A stretch of 61,981 nucleotides of DNA, from positions 1 through 61,981 of the forward strand of contig JAKEEU010000206.1 in assembly GCA_022616415.1 (NCBI GenBank). The letters are read 5' to 3'. The notes below the pieces were generated by a model, which saw only the letters and a list, made by a program, of their open reading frames with translations, ran no database searches and was not told the DNA's origin. Position numbers and translations under genes: made by a program. Of this stretch, positions 34,825-42,518 are shown piece by piece (the stretch's first letter is position 1; the number at the start of each line of letters is the position of its first letter). The DNA comes from Candidatus Zhuqueibacterota bacterium (GTDB taxonomy: Bacteria > Zhuqueibacterota > Zhuqueibacteria > Zhuqueibacterales > Zhuqueibacteraceae).

Positions 34825-34896
34825 TGTCATTCTGGAAGAATCCTTTTCAATATAAGCCCTGTGCTTGACAACAAAAAAGATTGTTCCACGATGACA
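34825..34896. repeat. dispersed inverted repeat, family A copy 3
   Basis: TGTCATTCTGGAAGAATCC to ATGACA, with interior GTGCTTGACAACAAAAAAGA identical to copy 1. Confidence 0.85.
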
Positions 34897-34961
34897 CGTT
34901 GCTGGTGTGCTAGTTATAGTATTACTCCGGAAAAACTATCACGACCGCGAAGATTTTTTTG

Positions 34962-35041
34962 CACCACAAAGGCACAAAGAACACAAAGAAAAATCCCCGC
35001 GGCTGCGGCCAATTAAATGTGTCCTTTGTGCCTTTGTGGTG
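34962..35041. repeat. CACCACAAAGGCACAAAG long inverted repeat
   Basis: CACCACAAAGGCACAAAGAA-CACA (34962-34985) pairs with 35018-35041 with one mismatch across 24 bases, around a 32-base interior. Repeats of this 'caccacaaaggcacaaag' type are widespread between genes in many phyla. Together with family A copy 3 it fills most of the 34772-35104 gap. Confidence 0.8.
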
Positions 35042-35104
35042 AGGTTTGGTTGCGGCCAAAGCTGCGTTACGATGGAATATTTTTTAAGCTGAGTGGTAAA
35101 TATA

Positions 35105-35773
35105 ATGACGGCCTTGGGGCCGAGGCAGTACCCGATGCGCTCAAATTCTGACAATGGACGATATAATACGCCATCCGGCAATGTTGCCGTGATGGCCGGC
35201 GAAGAAGACTCGGCGTGGATCGAAGCGGTCTTGCACGGCGAGCGCGAGGCGTTCAGCCGATTGGTGGCGAAGTACCAACGGCCGTTGTATGCGGCGTTGC
35301 GGCGGCTGGCGCGCAATCACGCTGACACCGATGATTTGCTGCAAGAGGCTTTCGTGCGCGCGTACCAGCATTTGAAAGATTTCGACCGCAGCCGGCCGTT
35401 TTATCCGTGGCTGCACCGTATTGCGGTGAATTTGGCGATCACGTTCATGCAGCGCCGCAGCCGCCAAACGAATTTCAGCGGCTTGAGCACGGAAGAAATT
35501 TTTCCGGCGGCGCCGGAGAGTGACAATCCGGACGAAAAAGCCGAGCGGCATGAGTTGATGACGGCGCTGGAAAAAGCCATCGAGCGCCTGCCGGCGGAAC
35601 AGCGCGTAGTCTTGCTCTTGCGCACGCGCGAAGACTTGAGCTACCAGGAATTGAGCGAGCGCCTCGGCATCGAAATGGGCACGGTGATGTCGCGTTTAGC
35701 GAGGGCGAGAGAAAAGTTACGCGCATGGCTGCGGCCGTATTTGGAAGCGTCAAACGTTGAACCAAATCGATAA
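35105..35773 (+). CDS. ECF-type RNA polymerase sigma factor (second)
   Basis: Sigma-70 family ECF factor, ~222 residues from the ATG at 35105. ATGs at 35135 and 35192 are alternatives, the last giving a tighter N-terminus. Region 2 'YAALRRLARNHADTDDLLQEAFVRAYQHLKDFD' and 'PWLHRIAVNLAITFMQRRSR', and region 4 'LPAEQRVVLLLRTREDLSYQELSERLGIEMGTVMSRLARAREKL', are complete, RpoE/SigW-like. The gene for its probable anti-sigma factor follows after a family A repeat. Confidence 0.9.
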   Translation: MTALGPRQYPMRSNSDNGRYNTPSGNVAVMAGEEDSAWIEAVLHGEREAFSRLVAKYQRPLYAALRRLARNHADTDDLLQEAFVRAYQHLKDFDRSRPFYPWLHRIAVNLAITFMQRRSRQTNFSGLSTEEIFPAAPESDNPDEKAERHELMTALEKAIERLPAEQRVVLLLRTREDLSYQELSERLGIEMGTVMSRLARAREKLRAWLRPYLEASNVEPNR

Positions 35774-35787
35774 CCGTCTCAACAAAA

Positions 35788-35866
35788 TGTCATTCTGGAA
35801 GAATCTTTTTTGCACCTAGCACAAACTTTGGTCTTAATAATAAAAAAGGATTCCTACGGAATGACA
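35788..35866. repeat. dispersed inverted repeat, family A copy 4
   Basis: TGTCATTCTGGAAGAATC at the left and GGATTCCTACGGAATGACA at the right, 79 bp. It occupies the gap between the sigma and anti-sigma genes. Confidence 0.8.
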
Positions 35867-35890
35867 TGCTAAACGATATTTTGAGTTTGC

Positions 35891-37309
35891 ATGTCAATAA
35901 ATAATCAAAAAAATTTCGACTGCGTTGCCGCCGCCGAACGCATGCACGAGTTTCTCGACGGGGAATTGGAATTCGACCTGCGGTTGGCGATGGAGCGCCA
36001 TCTTGCGGGCTGCGCGGATTGCGCGAAAACTTTTGCGCAATTGCGCCAGATCGAAAACGCGCACCGGCAGTTGGATGCGCAGCTCGAGCCGCCGGCGGAA
36101 GATTATTGGCAAGCCCTGCCGCAGCGTGTGATGGAGCGCGTGAAAGCCTCGGAGAGACGGCGCTTGCTGACGCTGCCGAAACTGCCGCGCTTTAAATCCG
36201 CCGCCCATCGCGCGCCCGCTGCCGAGAAGCCGCCAACGAGCGACTTGCTGCACCTGCCGCCAGCGGTGCAAAAATTTTTGCGCGGCCCGGCCAGATACGC
36301 TTTGCCCTTGGCCGCCGTGGCGACCTTCTGCTTTTTTATGATCCGCGAGCTGCGCGAAGAACCGGCGGCAACGGTCATGATGAAATCACCAACGATGACG
36401 GCAGAACGCGAGGCAGCGCCGGAACCATCGACGCCGATGAAAATTGGCGAAGCGCCCGCGAAAAAATCGGCAACCGCTCCAAGCGAGGTTTTGGCAACCG
36501 CGCATGAAGCAAAGATTTCTCGCCAAGATACACCGCTGACGATAGCCGGACAAGCTGGGGCAGGAGGGGAGCGCGGCCCCGAGCTTCTCGCGGGGCAATC
36601 TGCGGGCGCAGCAACTCCTCCGGTAATCAGCACGAAAGCCGGAGAATCGCTGTCGGGCCTCGCCTCGACAGCGCCGTCGACTGAGGCCAAAATGGAACGG
36701 GACTCTTTGCCTGTTCTCACCCGGCGCGAAGCCAAGCCCGCTCAACAAGCCGTGATTTCATCCGAGAAAGCCAAAGATCAACCAGCCGCGAATGAACAAA
36801 CGGCGTTGGCTGTTGTCACTCCGACTGCCGATAAACCGGAAGCAGAAAGACGCGCCGAATCCGCCGGCGCCGAAGAAGCGCGCGCCTTCGATGCCGCACG
36901 AGTGCGATCATCGCAGCGTGACTCGCGACAGCCTGCCGCCGCCGGCCGTGTTGGCGTTTCGACCTTGCAAAAAAGCGCTGCGTATGTTCCTGCCGGCTCC
37001 GGCTTTGCCGAAACTTTGCAGCGCGCGCAACAAACTACGGACTTAAAAAAGCGCGAAAAGATTTGGCGCGACTTTCTGGAAACCAGCCCCGACTCGTCGT
37101 ACCGCGCGTTGGCGGTTTCGCACCTCGCGCAAACTCTTGCCGCCGCGAGCGACAGCACCACCAAGCTCGACCAACTCGAAAAAAATCTCGCTTACTTCCA
37201 AGATCATGCGGCGATGCTGCGCCCGCTGATGGGTGCGCCACAATTCGAGCGCGAGCTGGCGCGATTGCAAACGCTGGTGAACCGCCGCAAAGCTTCGCCA
37301 AAACCTTGA
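35891..37309 (+). CDS. zinc-finger anti-sigma factor with long periplasmic region
   Basis: A 472-residue RsiW-like protein. The zinc finger H37-xxx-C41-xx-C44 sits in 'ERHLAGCADCAKTFAQL', preceded by the 'MHEFLDGEL' helix. One membrane helix is near residues 135-152 (ALPLAAVATFCFFMI). A ~210-residue low-complexity Ala/Glu/Pro linker follows, and a C-terminal helical domain ('LQRAQQTTDLKKREKIWRDFLE', 'LAVSHLAQTLAAA') of TPR character. It should sequester the upstream ECF factor; the outer domain is the likely sensor. No strong Shine-Dalgarno. Confidence 0.8.
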   Translation: MSINNQKNFDCVAAAERMHEFLDGELEFDLRLAMERHLAGCADCAKTFAQLRQIENAHRQLDAQLEPPAEDYWQALPQRVMERVKASERRRLLTLPKLPRFKSAAHRAPAAEKPPTSDLLHLPPAVQKFLRGPARYALPLAAVATFCFFMIRELREEPAATVMMKSPTMTAEREAAPEPSTPMKIGEAPAKKSATAPSEVLATAHEAKISRQDTPLTIAGQAGAGGERGPELLAGQSAGAATPPVISTKAGESLSGLASTAPSTEAKMERDSLPVLTRREAKPAQQAVISSEKAKDQPAANEQTALAVVTPTADKPEAERRAESAGAEEARAFDAARVRSSQRDSRQPAAAGRVGVSTLQKSAAYVPAGSGFAETLQRAQQTTDLKKREKIWRDFLETSPDSSYRALAVSHLAQTLAAASDSTTKLDQLEKNLAYFQDHAAMLRPLMGAPQFERELARLQTLVNRRKASPKP

Positions 37310-37445
37310 GCACGGAGAAATTTTTTCTTGACATTTACGTAATTTTTTAACGGTAGAAAATAAAGTATCGTGAAGCGCCGAAAGATAAGGCGGTGGGCAG
37401 GGAATGAAAGTTGACAAATTAGTATAAATTTCGTACCTTTTATTT

Positions 37446-37599
37446 ATGAATCCGAAAATCTATATTGAAACAAGCATCGTTAGCTATTATACGGCGAGGC
37501 CAAGTCGCGATTTAGTCGTGGCTGCTCACCAACAAATCACTCATGAAAGGTTATCAACCACCGATTATTACAACCCCTGAAGAACTTCCCGGAGAATGA
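37446..37599 (+). pseudogene. VapC/PIN toxin remnant (internal deletion and frame change)
   Basis: Codons 1-34 read 'MNPKIYIETSIVSYYTARPS' then 'RDLVVAAHQQITHE', the normal N-terminus of a PIN toxin subfamily. A frame change follows, and the +1 frame ends 'GYQPPIITTPEELPGE', that subfamily's normal C-terminus. Roughly 100 central residues, including the acidic active-site positions, are gone. TTGACA at 37411-37416 may be its old promoter. The partner gene five bases downstream is intact. Confidence 0.7.
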
Positions 37600-37603
37600 A
37601 ATT

Positions 37604-37795
37604 ATGTGGACTGATCCAATTATCGAAGAGCTTCATAAGATCCGCAAGGAACACGCTGCCAAGTTTAACTTTAATCTGTTGGCAATCGTAAGGGATTATC
37701 AGAAACAACAGCAACAAAGCGGAAGAGAAGTTGTTTCGTTTGTCAAAAAGCGTGAGCTTGTATCTGCTAACGATGAAATGATGGTAGAAGCATAA
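37604..37795 (+). CDS. small partner protein of a PIN-type toxin locus
   Basis: A 63-residue protein beginning 'MWTDPIIEELHKIRKEHAAK' and continuing 'FNFNLLAIVRDYQKQQQ', a short charged helical family commonly encoded after PIN toxins of the type found just upstream. GGAG precedes the ATG by eight bases, partly within the toxin stop region. Its toxin has been destroyed, so it is now an orphan. It is immediately followed by an attC-like structure. Confidence 0.6.
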   Translation: MWTDPIIEELHKIRKEHAAKFNFNLLAIVRDYQKQQQQSGREVVSFVKKRELVSANDEMMVEA

Positions 37796-37796
37796 A

Positions 37797-37904
37797 GTAA
37801 CGCACAAAGTTCGGTGACAAACACAACGTACTATTCTGCTCCGAACGATTGCCCCCCATTTGGTAGATTCGCGCAGGTTTCGCGAACCTATGTGCTCGTT
37901 ATGA
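37797..37904 (+). repeat. attC-like recombination site 1 (candidate)
   Basis: Imperfect inverted repeat with outer TAACG...CGTTA, then CACA/TGTG and GTTCG/CGAAC arms separated by unpaired AG and A/TAG bulges. It ends GTTATGA, a near match to the integron core GTTRRRY. It starts two bases after the 63-residue ORF and is followed, 42 bases later, by the MNT-HEPN gene. Weaker than site 2; the 5' core does not match RYYYAAC. Confidence 0.45.
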
Positions 37905-37946
37905 AAGTTTTTCACTCCCATTTTTAACGGCTTCAAGCATATTTTC

Positions 37947-38822
37947 ATGGATAGAAAAAATCCACAAATCGCCGCTATTGAGTTTTACCCCAAGCGAATC
38001 GCAGATGGGCTTATACTCATTCGGGATTTGATCGTAGACAAATTTCAACCGGAAATGATCATCCTGTTCGGATCACTCGTGACGGGGAAATGGACTTGGA
38101 AGAGCGACATCGACTTGTTAATTGTTGCGGACACGAGTGAGCGACCACACTTGGAACTGGATATAAAAACGGCCATTTTAGAATCAGACGCCATTAAAAA
38201 GAAAATATCAAAAATCGTTTCTCCGGTAGTCGTCTCTCCCGAACAATTAAATGACCAGTTAGCAGTTGGGCAATACTTTTTCAAAGACATCGTTGATAGA
38301 GGCCAGTTAATCTACAATACTGGCAGATTCTCTCTTATGGAAATGAGAGAACTGGAACCGGAAGAATACGTTGAGCTTGTTAAAAAAGACTTCAAATATT
38401 GGCGAGAAGAGGCAGAAGGGTTTTGGGAAGATTATGAAGGAAACATGCAAAGGAAACGTTTTCGCCACGCCGCCTTTCATCTTCACCAAGTCACTGAATC
38501 ATCCTGCGTCATGGTGGAATTAGTCTACTCGCGGTACAGGACTCAAACTCACGATCTCGACATACTCATGAAAAAGCTGATTCACTTTGTGAGCGAAGCA
38601 ACGAAAATTTTTCCTAAAGATACCGAATTTCAAAAACAAGCCTACAAGCGATTGTACAAAGCTTATATTGCGGCGCGCTATGATCAAGAATACCAGATCG
38701 AAGAAGACGAATTAAAATATTTGGGTGAGCGTGTAAAACTATTGCTTGATCTGGCGATAAGAAGTTGTGAAAGGCGAATTCAGCAGATTTTGAAAGAGCC
38801 AAAGAAATACATGAAGAAGTAA
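37947..38822 (+). CDS. MNT nucleotidyltransferase-HEPN fusion protein
   Basis: A 291-residue two-domain protein. The N-terminal nucleotidyltransferase carries 'IILFGSLVTGKWTWKSDIDLLIV' (G-S-x9-D-x-D, near residues 39-60). The C-terminal half (residues ~125-285) is a HEPN-type helical bundle with 'RFRHAAFHLHQVTESS' and 'YIAARYDQEYQI'. Separate MNT and HEPN proteins form toxin-antitoxin pairs; fused forms are less well characterised. No rigorous RX4-6H is evident, so RNase activity is uncertain. It is flanked by attC-like repeats, as in a gene cassette. Confidence 0.8.
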   Translation: MDRKNPQIAAIEFYPKRIADGLILIRDLIVDKFQPEMIILFGSLVTGKWTWKSDIDLLIVADTSERPHLELDIKTAILESDAIKKKISKIVSPVVVSPEQLNDQLAVGQYFFKDIVDRGQLIYNTGRFSLMEMRELEPEEYVELVKKDFKYWREEAEGFWEDYEGNMQRKRFRHAAFHLHQVTESSCVMVELVYSRYRTQTHDLDILMKKLIHFVSEATKIFPKDTEFQKQAYKRLYKAYIAARYDQEYQIEEDELKYLGERVKLLLDLAIRSCERRIQQILKEPKKYMKK

Positions 38823-38848
38823 AGTTGTATTGTAATGAAAACATAAGC

Positions 38849-38969
38849 TGCTAACAGTGGTTGGTGCGGATTCGGGGGTGTGGCATAAATTCCGTTCGGT
38901 GGTGACTTCAACGCTCCGTCTTCGATCAAACACAGTCAGCCCCCCGAACCGCACAACCTGGCGTTAAGC
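38849..38969 (+). repeat. attC-like recombination site 2 (candidate)
   Basis: A 121-bp imperfect palindrome starting TGCTAAC and ending GCGTTAAGC, which contains the consensus core GTTAAGC (GTTRRRY). Arms pair as TAAC/GTTA, then an unpaired AGT versus TGGC spacer, GGTTG/CAACC, one extra G, TGCGG/CCGCA, one extra A, and TTCGGGGG/CCCCCGAA. Short paired boxes, an unpaired central spacer and single extrahelical bases on one strand are hallmarks of integron attC sites. It lies 26 bases after the MNT-HEPN stop, in the correct orientation. Confidence 0.65.
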
Positions 38970-39453
38970 GAACGCAAGTAAATAGTTCCCAGAATTGATG
39001 AGTTTCGATTTGATTGATGATGCTTTTTTGAAAACAAAATCTACTGTTACTTTGGTAACTGGAAGCAAATTTTTGATTCCCACGCCGAAGCCCAGCGGCA
39101 ACCGGGCCTCGTCGTCCCAAAAGTGCTCCGCAACCTAATCTCACCACAAAATAATCAACAAAAAATTATGGAACTTCTCAATGGGAAAGAGCGTTCAATT
39201 TTGCAGATTTTAATATTGGAAGGTTATATGAAATCCGACACAGAACCTTATCTCAGTGGTTGTCTATTTAATCGGCTCGCCTCCTTTTTCCCTTCTCTGC
39301 GAAGCTAATTCACCTTCGGTTAAACAGCATGTCAAAAGGGGGAAAGCCAAAATCATTTTTAAAGAAGCATTTGATAGTTTTGCCCCTATGGGCTTAGCCC
39401 AATTGTTTTGCTTTTGGGCAATGCCCGAATAGTTGCGCCGAAAAAATTTCATC
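38970..39453. other. non-coding AT-rich interval before the tRNA genes
   Basis: No convincing gene is seen. A 61-codon open frame at 39123-39308 has no family resemblance or ribosome site. Bases 39370-39436 contain TTTTGCCC-type inverted segments ending CCCGAATAGTTGC, a degenerate right end of the MITE seen at 33899-34030. Confidence 0.6.
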
Positions 39454-39544
39454 GCAGGCGTGGCGGAATTTGGCAGACGCGCCAGCCTCAGGAGCTGGTG
39501 GCCCTCAAACGGTCGTGGAGGTTCGAGCCCTCTCGCCTGCACCA
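39454..39544 (+). tRNA. tRNA-Leu (CAG)
   Basis: Acceptor stem GCAGGCG/CGCCTGC, T8 present, anticodon loop CTCAGGA within CCAGC/GCTGG stem gives anticodon CAG. Long variable arm and T-loop TTCGAGC. Discriminator A and an encoded CCA end. Confidence 0.95.
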
Positions 39545-39546
39545 AT

Positions 39547-39631
39547 GCGGATGTGGCGGAACTTGGCAGACGCACCAGCTTGAGGGGCTGGCGGCCTCAA
39601 AACCATGTGGGTTCAAATCCCACCGTCCGCA
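39547..39631 (+). tRNA. tRNA-Leu (GAG)
   Basis: Acceptor stem GCGGATG/CGTCCGC, T8 present, anticodon loop TTGAGGG within CCAGC/GCTGG gives anticodon GAG. Class II variable arm, T-loop TTCAAAT. Discriminator A; CCA is not encoded. Two bases from the preceding tRNA-Leu. Confidence 0.93.
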
Positions 39632-39716
39632 CGATACTTGCAAGCAGACGCGCTTGTACCAAAGCCATAATCCGGTTTCGATGCAAGAAGCGCCATCTCG
39701 TGATGTCACCGCAAAA

Positions 39717-39807
39717 CGGAGTGCGGCGACGATTGGCTGGTGTCGCATGAGACTGTAAATCTCATCCCACTGGGTAAACACTGGAGGTTCGATTCCTCCC
39801 ACTCCGA
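39717..39807 (+). tRNA. tRNA-Tyr (GTA), atypical
   Basis: Anticodon stem-loop TGAGA-CTGTAAA-TCTCA gives GTA. T arm GGAGG-TTCGATT-CCTCC, a long variable arm and acceptor CGGAGTG/CACTCCG fold well. Odd points: first pair C1:G72 instead of the bacterial G1:C72, no U at position 8, an 11-base D-loop, and no encoded CCA. It may be a real but divergent tRNA or a decaying copy. Confidence 0.65.
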
Positions 39808-39995
39808 CACGAATAATCAAGCCCCCCGAAAAATTCATCTCAGCTCTGATTACTCTTCTCTTTTAATCTCCGCTTTTCCGCGTTCGTCCTTATAGTCCGC
39901 GTTTAAAAAAGTCCTTGTGGTGAATGTTAAAAATGTTATCTTGAAGTAACAGCGACTGGAGTCGTTTATCGAGATCGATAGTTATTCCTGGAACA

Positions 39996-40025
39996 AGCAC
40001 CACGCACCAGCAACAAGCGACCAGT
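39996..40025. repeat. tandem heptamer repeat (AGCAACA/AGCGACC units)
   Basis: AGCACC, ACGCACC, AGCAACA, AGCGACC, AGTCGAA in tandem, about 65 bases before the aconitase-type gene. The rest of 39808-40088 shows a CGACTGGAGTCG palindrome at 39952-39963 and a short TCCCGA hairpin near 40043, nothing else. Confidence 0.65.
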
Positions 40026-40088
40026 CGAAGCGTAGCGAAGATCCCGATTTCTCGGGACAACCAGAAATAAGTTTTGCGGAGATCAGCT

Positions 40089-42038
40089 ATGGCAGGGATG
40101 ACGCTTACAGAGAAAATCTTGTATCATCACGCGATAGATTGGCCGAAAGATCACGTGAAGGCCGGCGACATTATCACCATTTCCGTTGATTGGACGATTG
40201 CCAGCGAGCTGGCGTGGAACGGGATGAATCTCACTTATGAGGCGCTGGGCCGGCCGCCGCTGTTCAACAAAGATCGTTTTTATCTCGCGCTCGATCACAC
40301 TGTCGATCGCAACACGCTTGCCAGTGATGTGCGCACGCAAAAACTCGTGCAGCTTTCGCGCGGATTTGCCAAAGAAGCCAAGCTCAAGTATTTTTATGAC
40401 GCCAACCAAACCATCATGCACACCGAATTTTTTCGGCAACTGGTGCGGCCTGGCGAGATCGTGCTCGGCGCGGATTCACACACCAGCTCGCACGGCGGCA
40501 TGGCGGCGCTAGCCATCGGTCTCGGCGGCGCGGACATCTCGATTGCGATGGTGCTCGGCCGCTCGTGGATTCAAGTGCCGGAAGCGATTCGTGTGCATTA
40601 CGCCGGTCGCCTGCCGTTCGGCCTCACCGGCAAAGACGTGATTCTCAAAACCCTTGGTCAGCTCGGGCGCAACACGGTGGCGATGGAGCGCACCGTCGAA
40701 TTTACCGGCGACCATCTCGAAGATTTTTCCACGGATTTTCGTTTCACTATCGCTAACATGACGGCGGAGTTTGGCGGCTTGAACGGCATTTTCCCGGCGG
40801 ATGACCACGTTTTGCGCACTATGCAACAGCGCCGCGATCCGGAGTTTCGGCAGGGAGGATGGTGGTTTGCAGCAGATGAAGGCGCCAAGTATCTCGAAAC
40901 CTTTCGCATCGATCTCAACGGTTTAGCGCCGCAAGTGGCCAAGCCGTTTTCGCCGGATAATGTTTTCAATGTTGAAGAAACCCTCGGCCAAAAATTGGAC
41001 GGCTGCTTCATCGGCGCATGCACGACGACGGAGGAAGAGCTGATTCTCGGGGCGCTGGTTTTGGAGGCCGGCTTTCGCGCTGGGATGAAACCGATTGCAA
41101 GCTCGACTGATTATCGTATCGTGGTGCCTGGCAGTTTGGAAATCGCCGAGAATTTGCAGAGAGCCGGCTTGCGCGAAATTTATCAACGCGCGGGTTATCG
41201 CATTAACGAGCCAGGGTGCAGCATGTGTTTGGGCATCGCCAGCGATCGCGCGCTGCCCGACGAAGTTTGGCTCTCATCACAGAATCGCAATTTTCACAAC
41301 CGCATGGGCAAAGGCAGCATCGCGTGGCTTGCTTCTGCTGCAACGGTTGCGGCTTCGTCGTTTGACATGAAAATCATTGACCCGCGACCGTTGCTGGCGC
41401 AAATTGACCGCGAGAAATGGCAGCGCCTGATCGCGCCGAAATCGGGATTGCCGGCGGTCGTGTTCACCAAACCGCAGCCTGATCACTCTTCTCATGCGGC
41501 GCAACGGGCGAGCGGCAACGGCAAAATGCAACACGCGCTCATCATCGGCAAAGCCCAAATTTTTGGCGACAACATCGACACCGACGCTATCATTGCCGGC
41601 GAGTTTTGCCATCTCTCGGATTTAAAGGAAATCGGCGCGAAGGCGTTTTATCATTTTCGCCCGGATTTTGTCAAGCGCGTGCGAGCCGGTGAGAATATCA
41701 TTATTGCCGGCGAGGGCTGGGGCTGCGGCAGCTCGCGCGAGCACGCGGCGTGGGCGTTGAAAGGCGCGGGTGTGCAGGCGATCATTGCGAAGAGCTTTGC
41801 CTACATTCACAAACGCAATCTCGTCAACGAGGCGATTCCGTTTCTCATCGTGCGCGACGAGAATTTTTATGCCGCGGTTAAAGATGGCGAGACGTTGGAA
41901 GTCGATTTCGTCAACGGTACAGTGGCGCATCGCGGCAAAATTTATCACGGTGAAAAGTTGCCGCAGGTGATGACGGGCATTATGGGGCATGGCGGGTTGG
42001 TTCCGCACGTGCGCAAGGAGCTGGCCGAGGCCGCTTAG
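40089..42038 (+). CDS. aconitase/homoaconitase family hydro-lyase with fused swivel domain
   Basis: About 649 residues from the ATG at 40089 (GGAG upstream). The LeuC-like catalytic part opens 'MTLTEKILYHHA' and contains 'TIMHTEFFRQ', 'GADSHTSSHGGMAALAIGLGG', a cluster cysteine in 'FIGACTTTEEE' and two more in 'EPGCSMCLG'. The C-terminal LeuD-like swivel domain (residues ~480-640) has 'GDNIDTDAIIAGEFC' and 'GEGWGCGSSREHA'. LeuC and LeuD are normally separate; this fused form fits the aconitase/homoaconitase branch. With sdh, idh-like and kor genes nearby it is the probable aconitase here, but isopropylmalate or homoaconitate activity is possible. Confidence 0.8.
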   Translation: MAGMTLTEKILYHHAIDWPKDHVKAGDIITISVDWTIASELAWNGMNLTYEALGRPPLFNKDRFYLALDHTVDRNTLASDVRTQKLVQLSRGFAKEAKLKYFYDANQTIMHTEFFRQLVRPGEIVLGADSHTSSHGGMAALAIGLGGADISIAMVLGRSWIQVPEAIRVHYAGRLPFGLTGKDVILKTLGQLGRNTVAMERTVEFTGDHLEDFSTDFRFTIANMTAEFGGLNGIFPADDHVLRTMQQRRDPEFRQGGWWFAADEGAKYLETFRIDLNGLAPQVAKPFSPDNVFNVEETLGQKLDGCFIGACTTTEEELILGALVLEAGFRAGMKPIASSTDYRIVVPGSLEIAENLQRAGLREIYQRAGYRINEPGCSMCLGIASDRALPDEVWLSSQNRNFHNRMGKGSIAWLASAATVAASSFDMKIIDPRPLLAQIDREKWQRLIAPKSGLPAVVFTKPQPDHSSHAAQRASGNGKMQHALIIGKAQIFGDNIDTDAIIAGEFCHLSDLKEIGAKAFYHFRPDFVKRVRAGENIIIAGEGWGCGSSREHAAWALKGAGVQAIIAKSFAYIHKRNLVNEAIPFLIVRDENFYAAVKDGETLEVDFVNGTVAHRGKIYHGEKLPQVMTGIMGHGGLVPHVRKELAEAA

Positions 42039-42079
42039 GGGCAGGCGGCGTAAAGAGAAAAAATAAAAGGAAATAGCGC

Positions 42080-42108
42080 TTGAAATTTGCGGAAAATTTT
42101 AGTATACT
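42080..42108 (+). promoter_or_regulatory. strong promoter before the small membrane-protein genes
   Basis: TTGAAA, 17 bases, TATACT. Transcription should start near 42115, only a few bases before the ATG at 42120, so that first frame would be translated leaderless. Confidence 0.65.
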
Positions 42109-42119
42109 AAAGGCTTGAG

Positions 42120-42518
42120 ATGAAGAAAGCGCCGCTGAAAAAAGTCCTGGAGAAGTTCAGCGACCTTCTGATTGAGCTTGGAAAGGCTTTAATCATTGCG
42201 GGTTTTGCTTCATTATTCTTGAAGCCCGTGAACTGGTTGTACGCTATCGGGGGAGTTACTCTTGGGCTGATTCTCATTGGGGTTGGGCTTTTTGTAACTT
42301 ATTACGCAGAAACTCTTGGAGGAGAAAATGCTCAGTGTTTTTTTGGCCTCATTGCTGGTGTTCGCGTTTGGTATGGGACTTTTCATCTTTCTCATGTACC
42401 AAGCTCGAAAACTGCGCTGCTCGGAAAGGAAGCAATAGATCGAGGCGGATATGCATCCTGTTTTTATTGGAATATTGTTGATCTTCGCCTTTGGCGCCGG
42501 GCTTTACATCTTTGCTGA
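42120..42518 (+). CDS. small two-helix membrane protein, 3' part uncertain
   Basis: The first ~70 residues form two membrane helices (IELGKALIIAGFASLFLK and IGGVTLGLILIGVGLFVTYY) after a basic start 'MKKAPLKKVLEKF', a DUF6722-like pattern. The frame continues to 42518 through two overlapping small genes in other frames, and that part (from about residue 75) does not look like protein. A lost stop or frameshift near 42330 is likely. Promoter spacing suggests a leaderless start. Confidence 0.5.
   Translation: MKKAPLKKVLEKFSDLLIELGKALIIAGFASLFLKPVNWLYAIGGVTLGLILIGVGLFVTYYAETLGGENAQCFFGLIAGVRVWYGTFHLSHVPSSKTALLGKEAIDRGGYASCFYWNIVDLRLWRRALHLC
42328..42438 (+). CDS. 36-residue single-helix membrane microprotein
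   Basis: Starts ATG CTC AGT, seven bases after the ideal Shine-Dalgarno GGAGGAG, and encodes one hydrophobic helix (FLASLLVFAFGMGLFIFLMY) followed by a basic tail. It shares the 'FAFGxGLxIF' core with the next small gene. Too short for routine gene calling. Function unknown; it resembles small accessory subunits of membrane complexes. Confidence 0.55.
   Translation: MLSVFLASLLVFAFGMGLFIFLMYQARKLRCSERKQ

Noticed and set aside
34801..35016. Open frame of 71 codons in the 34.8-35.0 kb gap
   Set aside because: Consists almost entirely of family A repeat copy 3 and the CACCACAAAGG inverted repeat.
39123..39308. 61-codon open frame before the tRNA genes
   Set aside because: No family resemblance or Shine-Dalgarno, AT-rich, and it runs into sequence with repeat remnants.
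37446..39807. Prophage or integrative element inserted at the tRNA genes
   Set aside because: No integrase, no phage genes, and no duplicated tRNA 3' end that would mark an att site.
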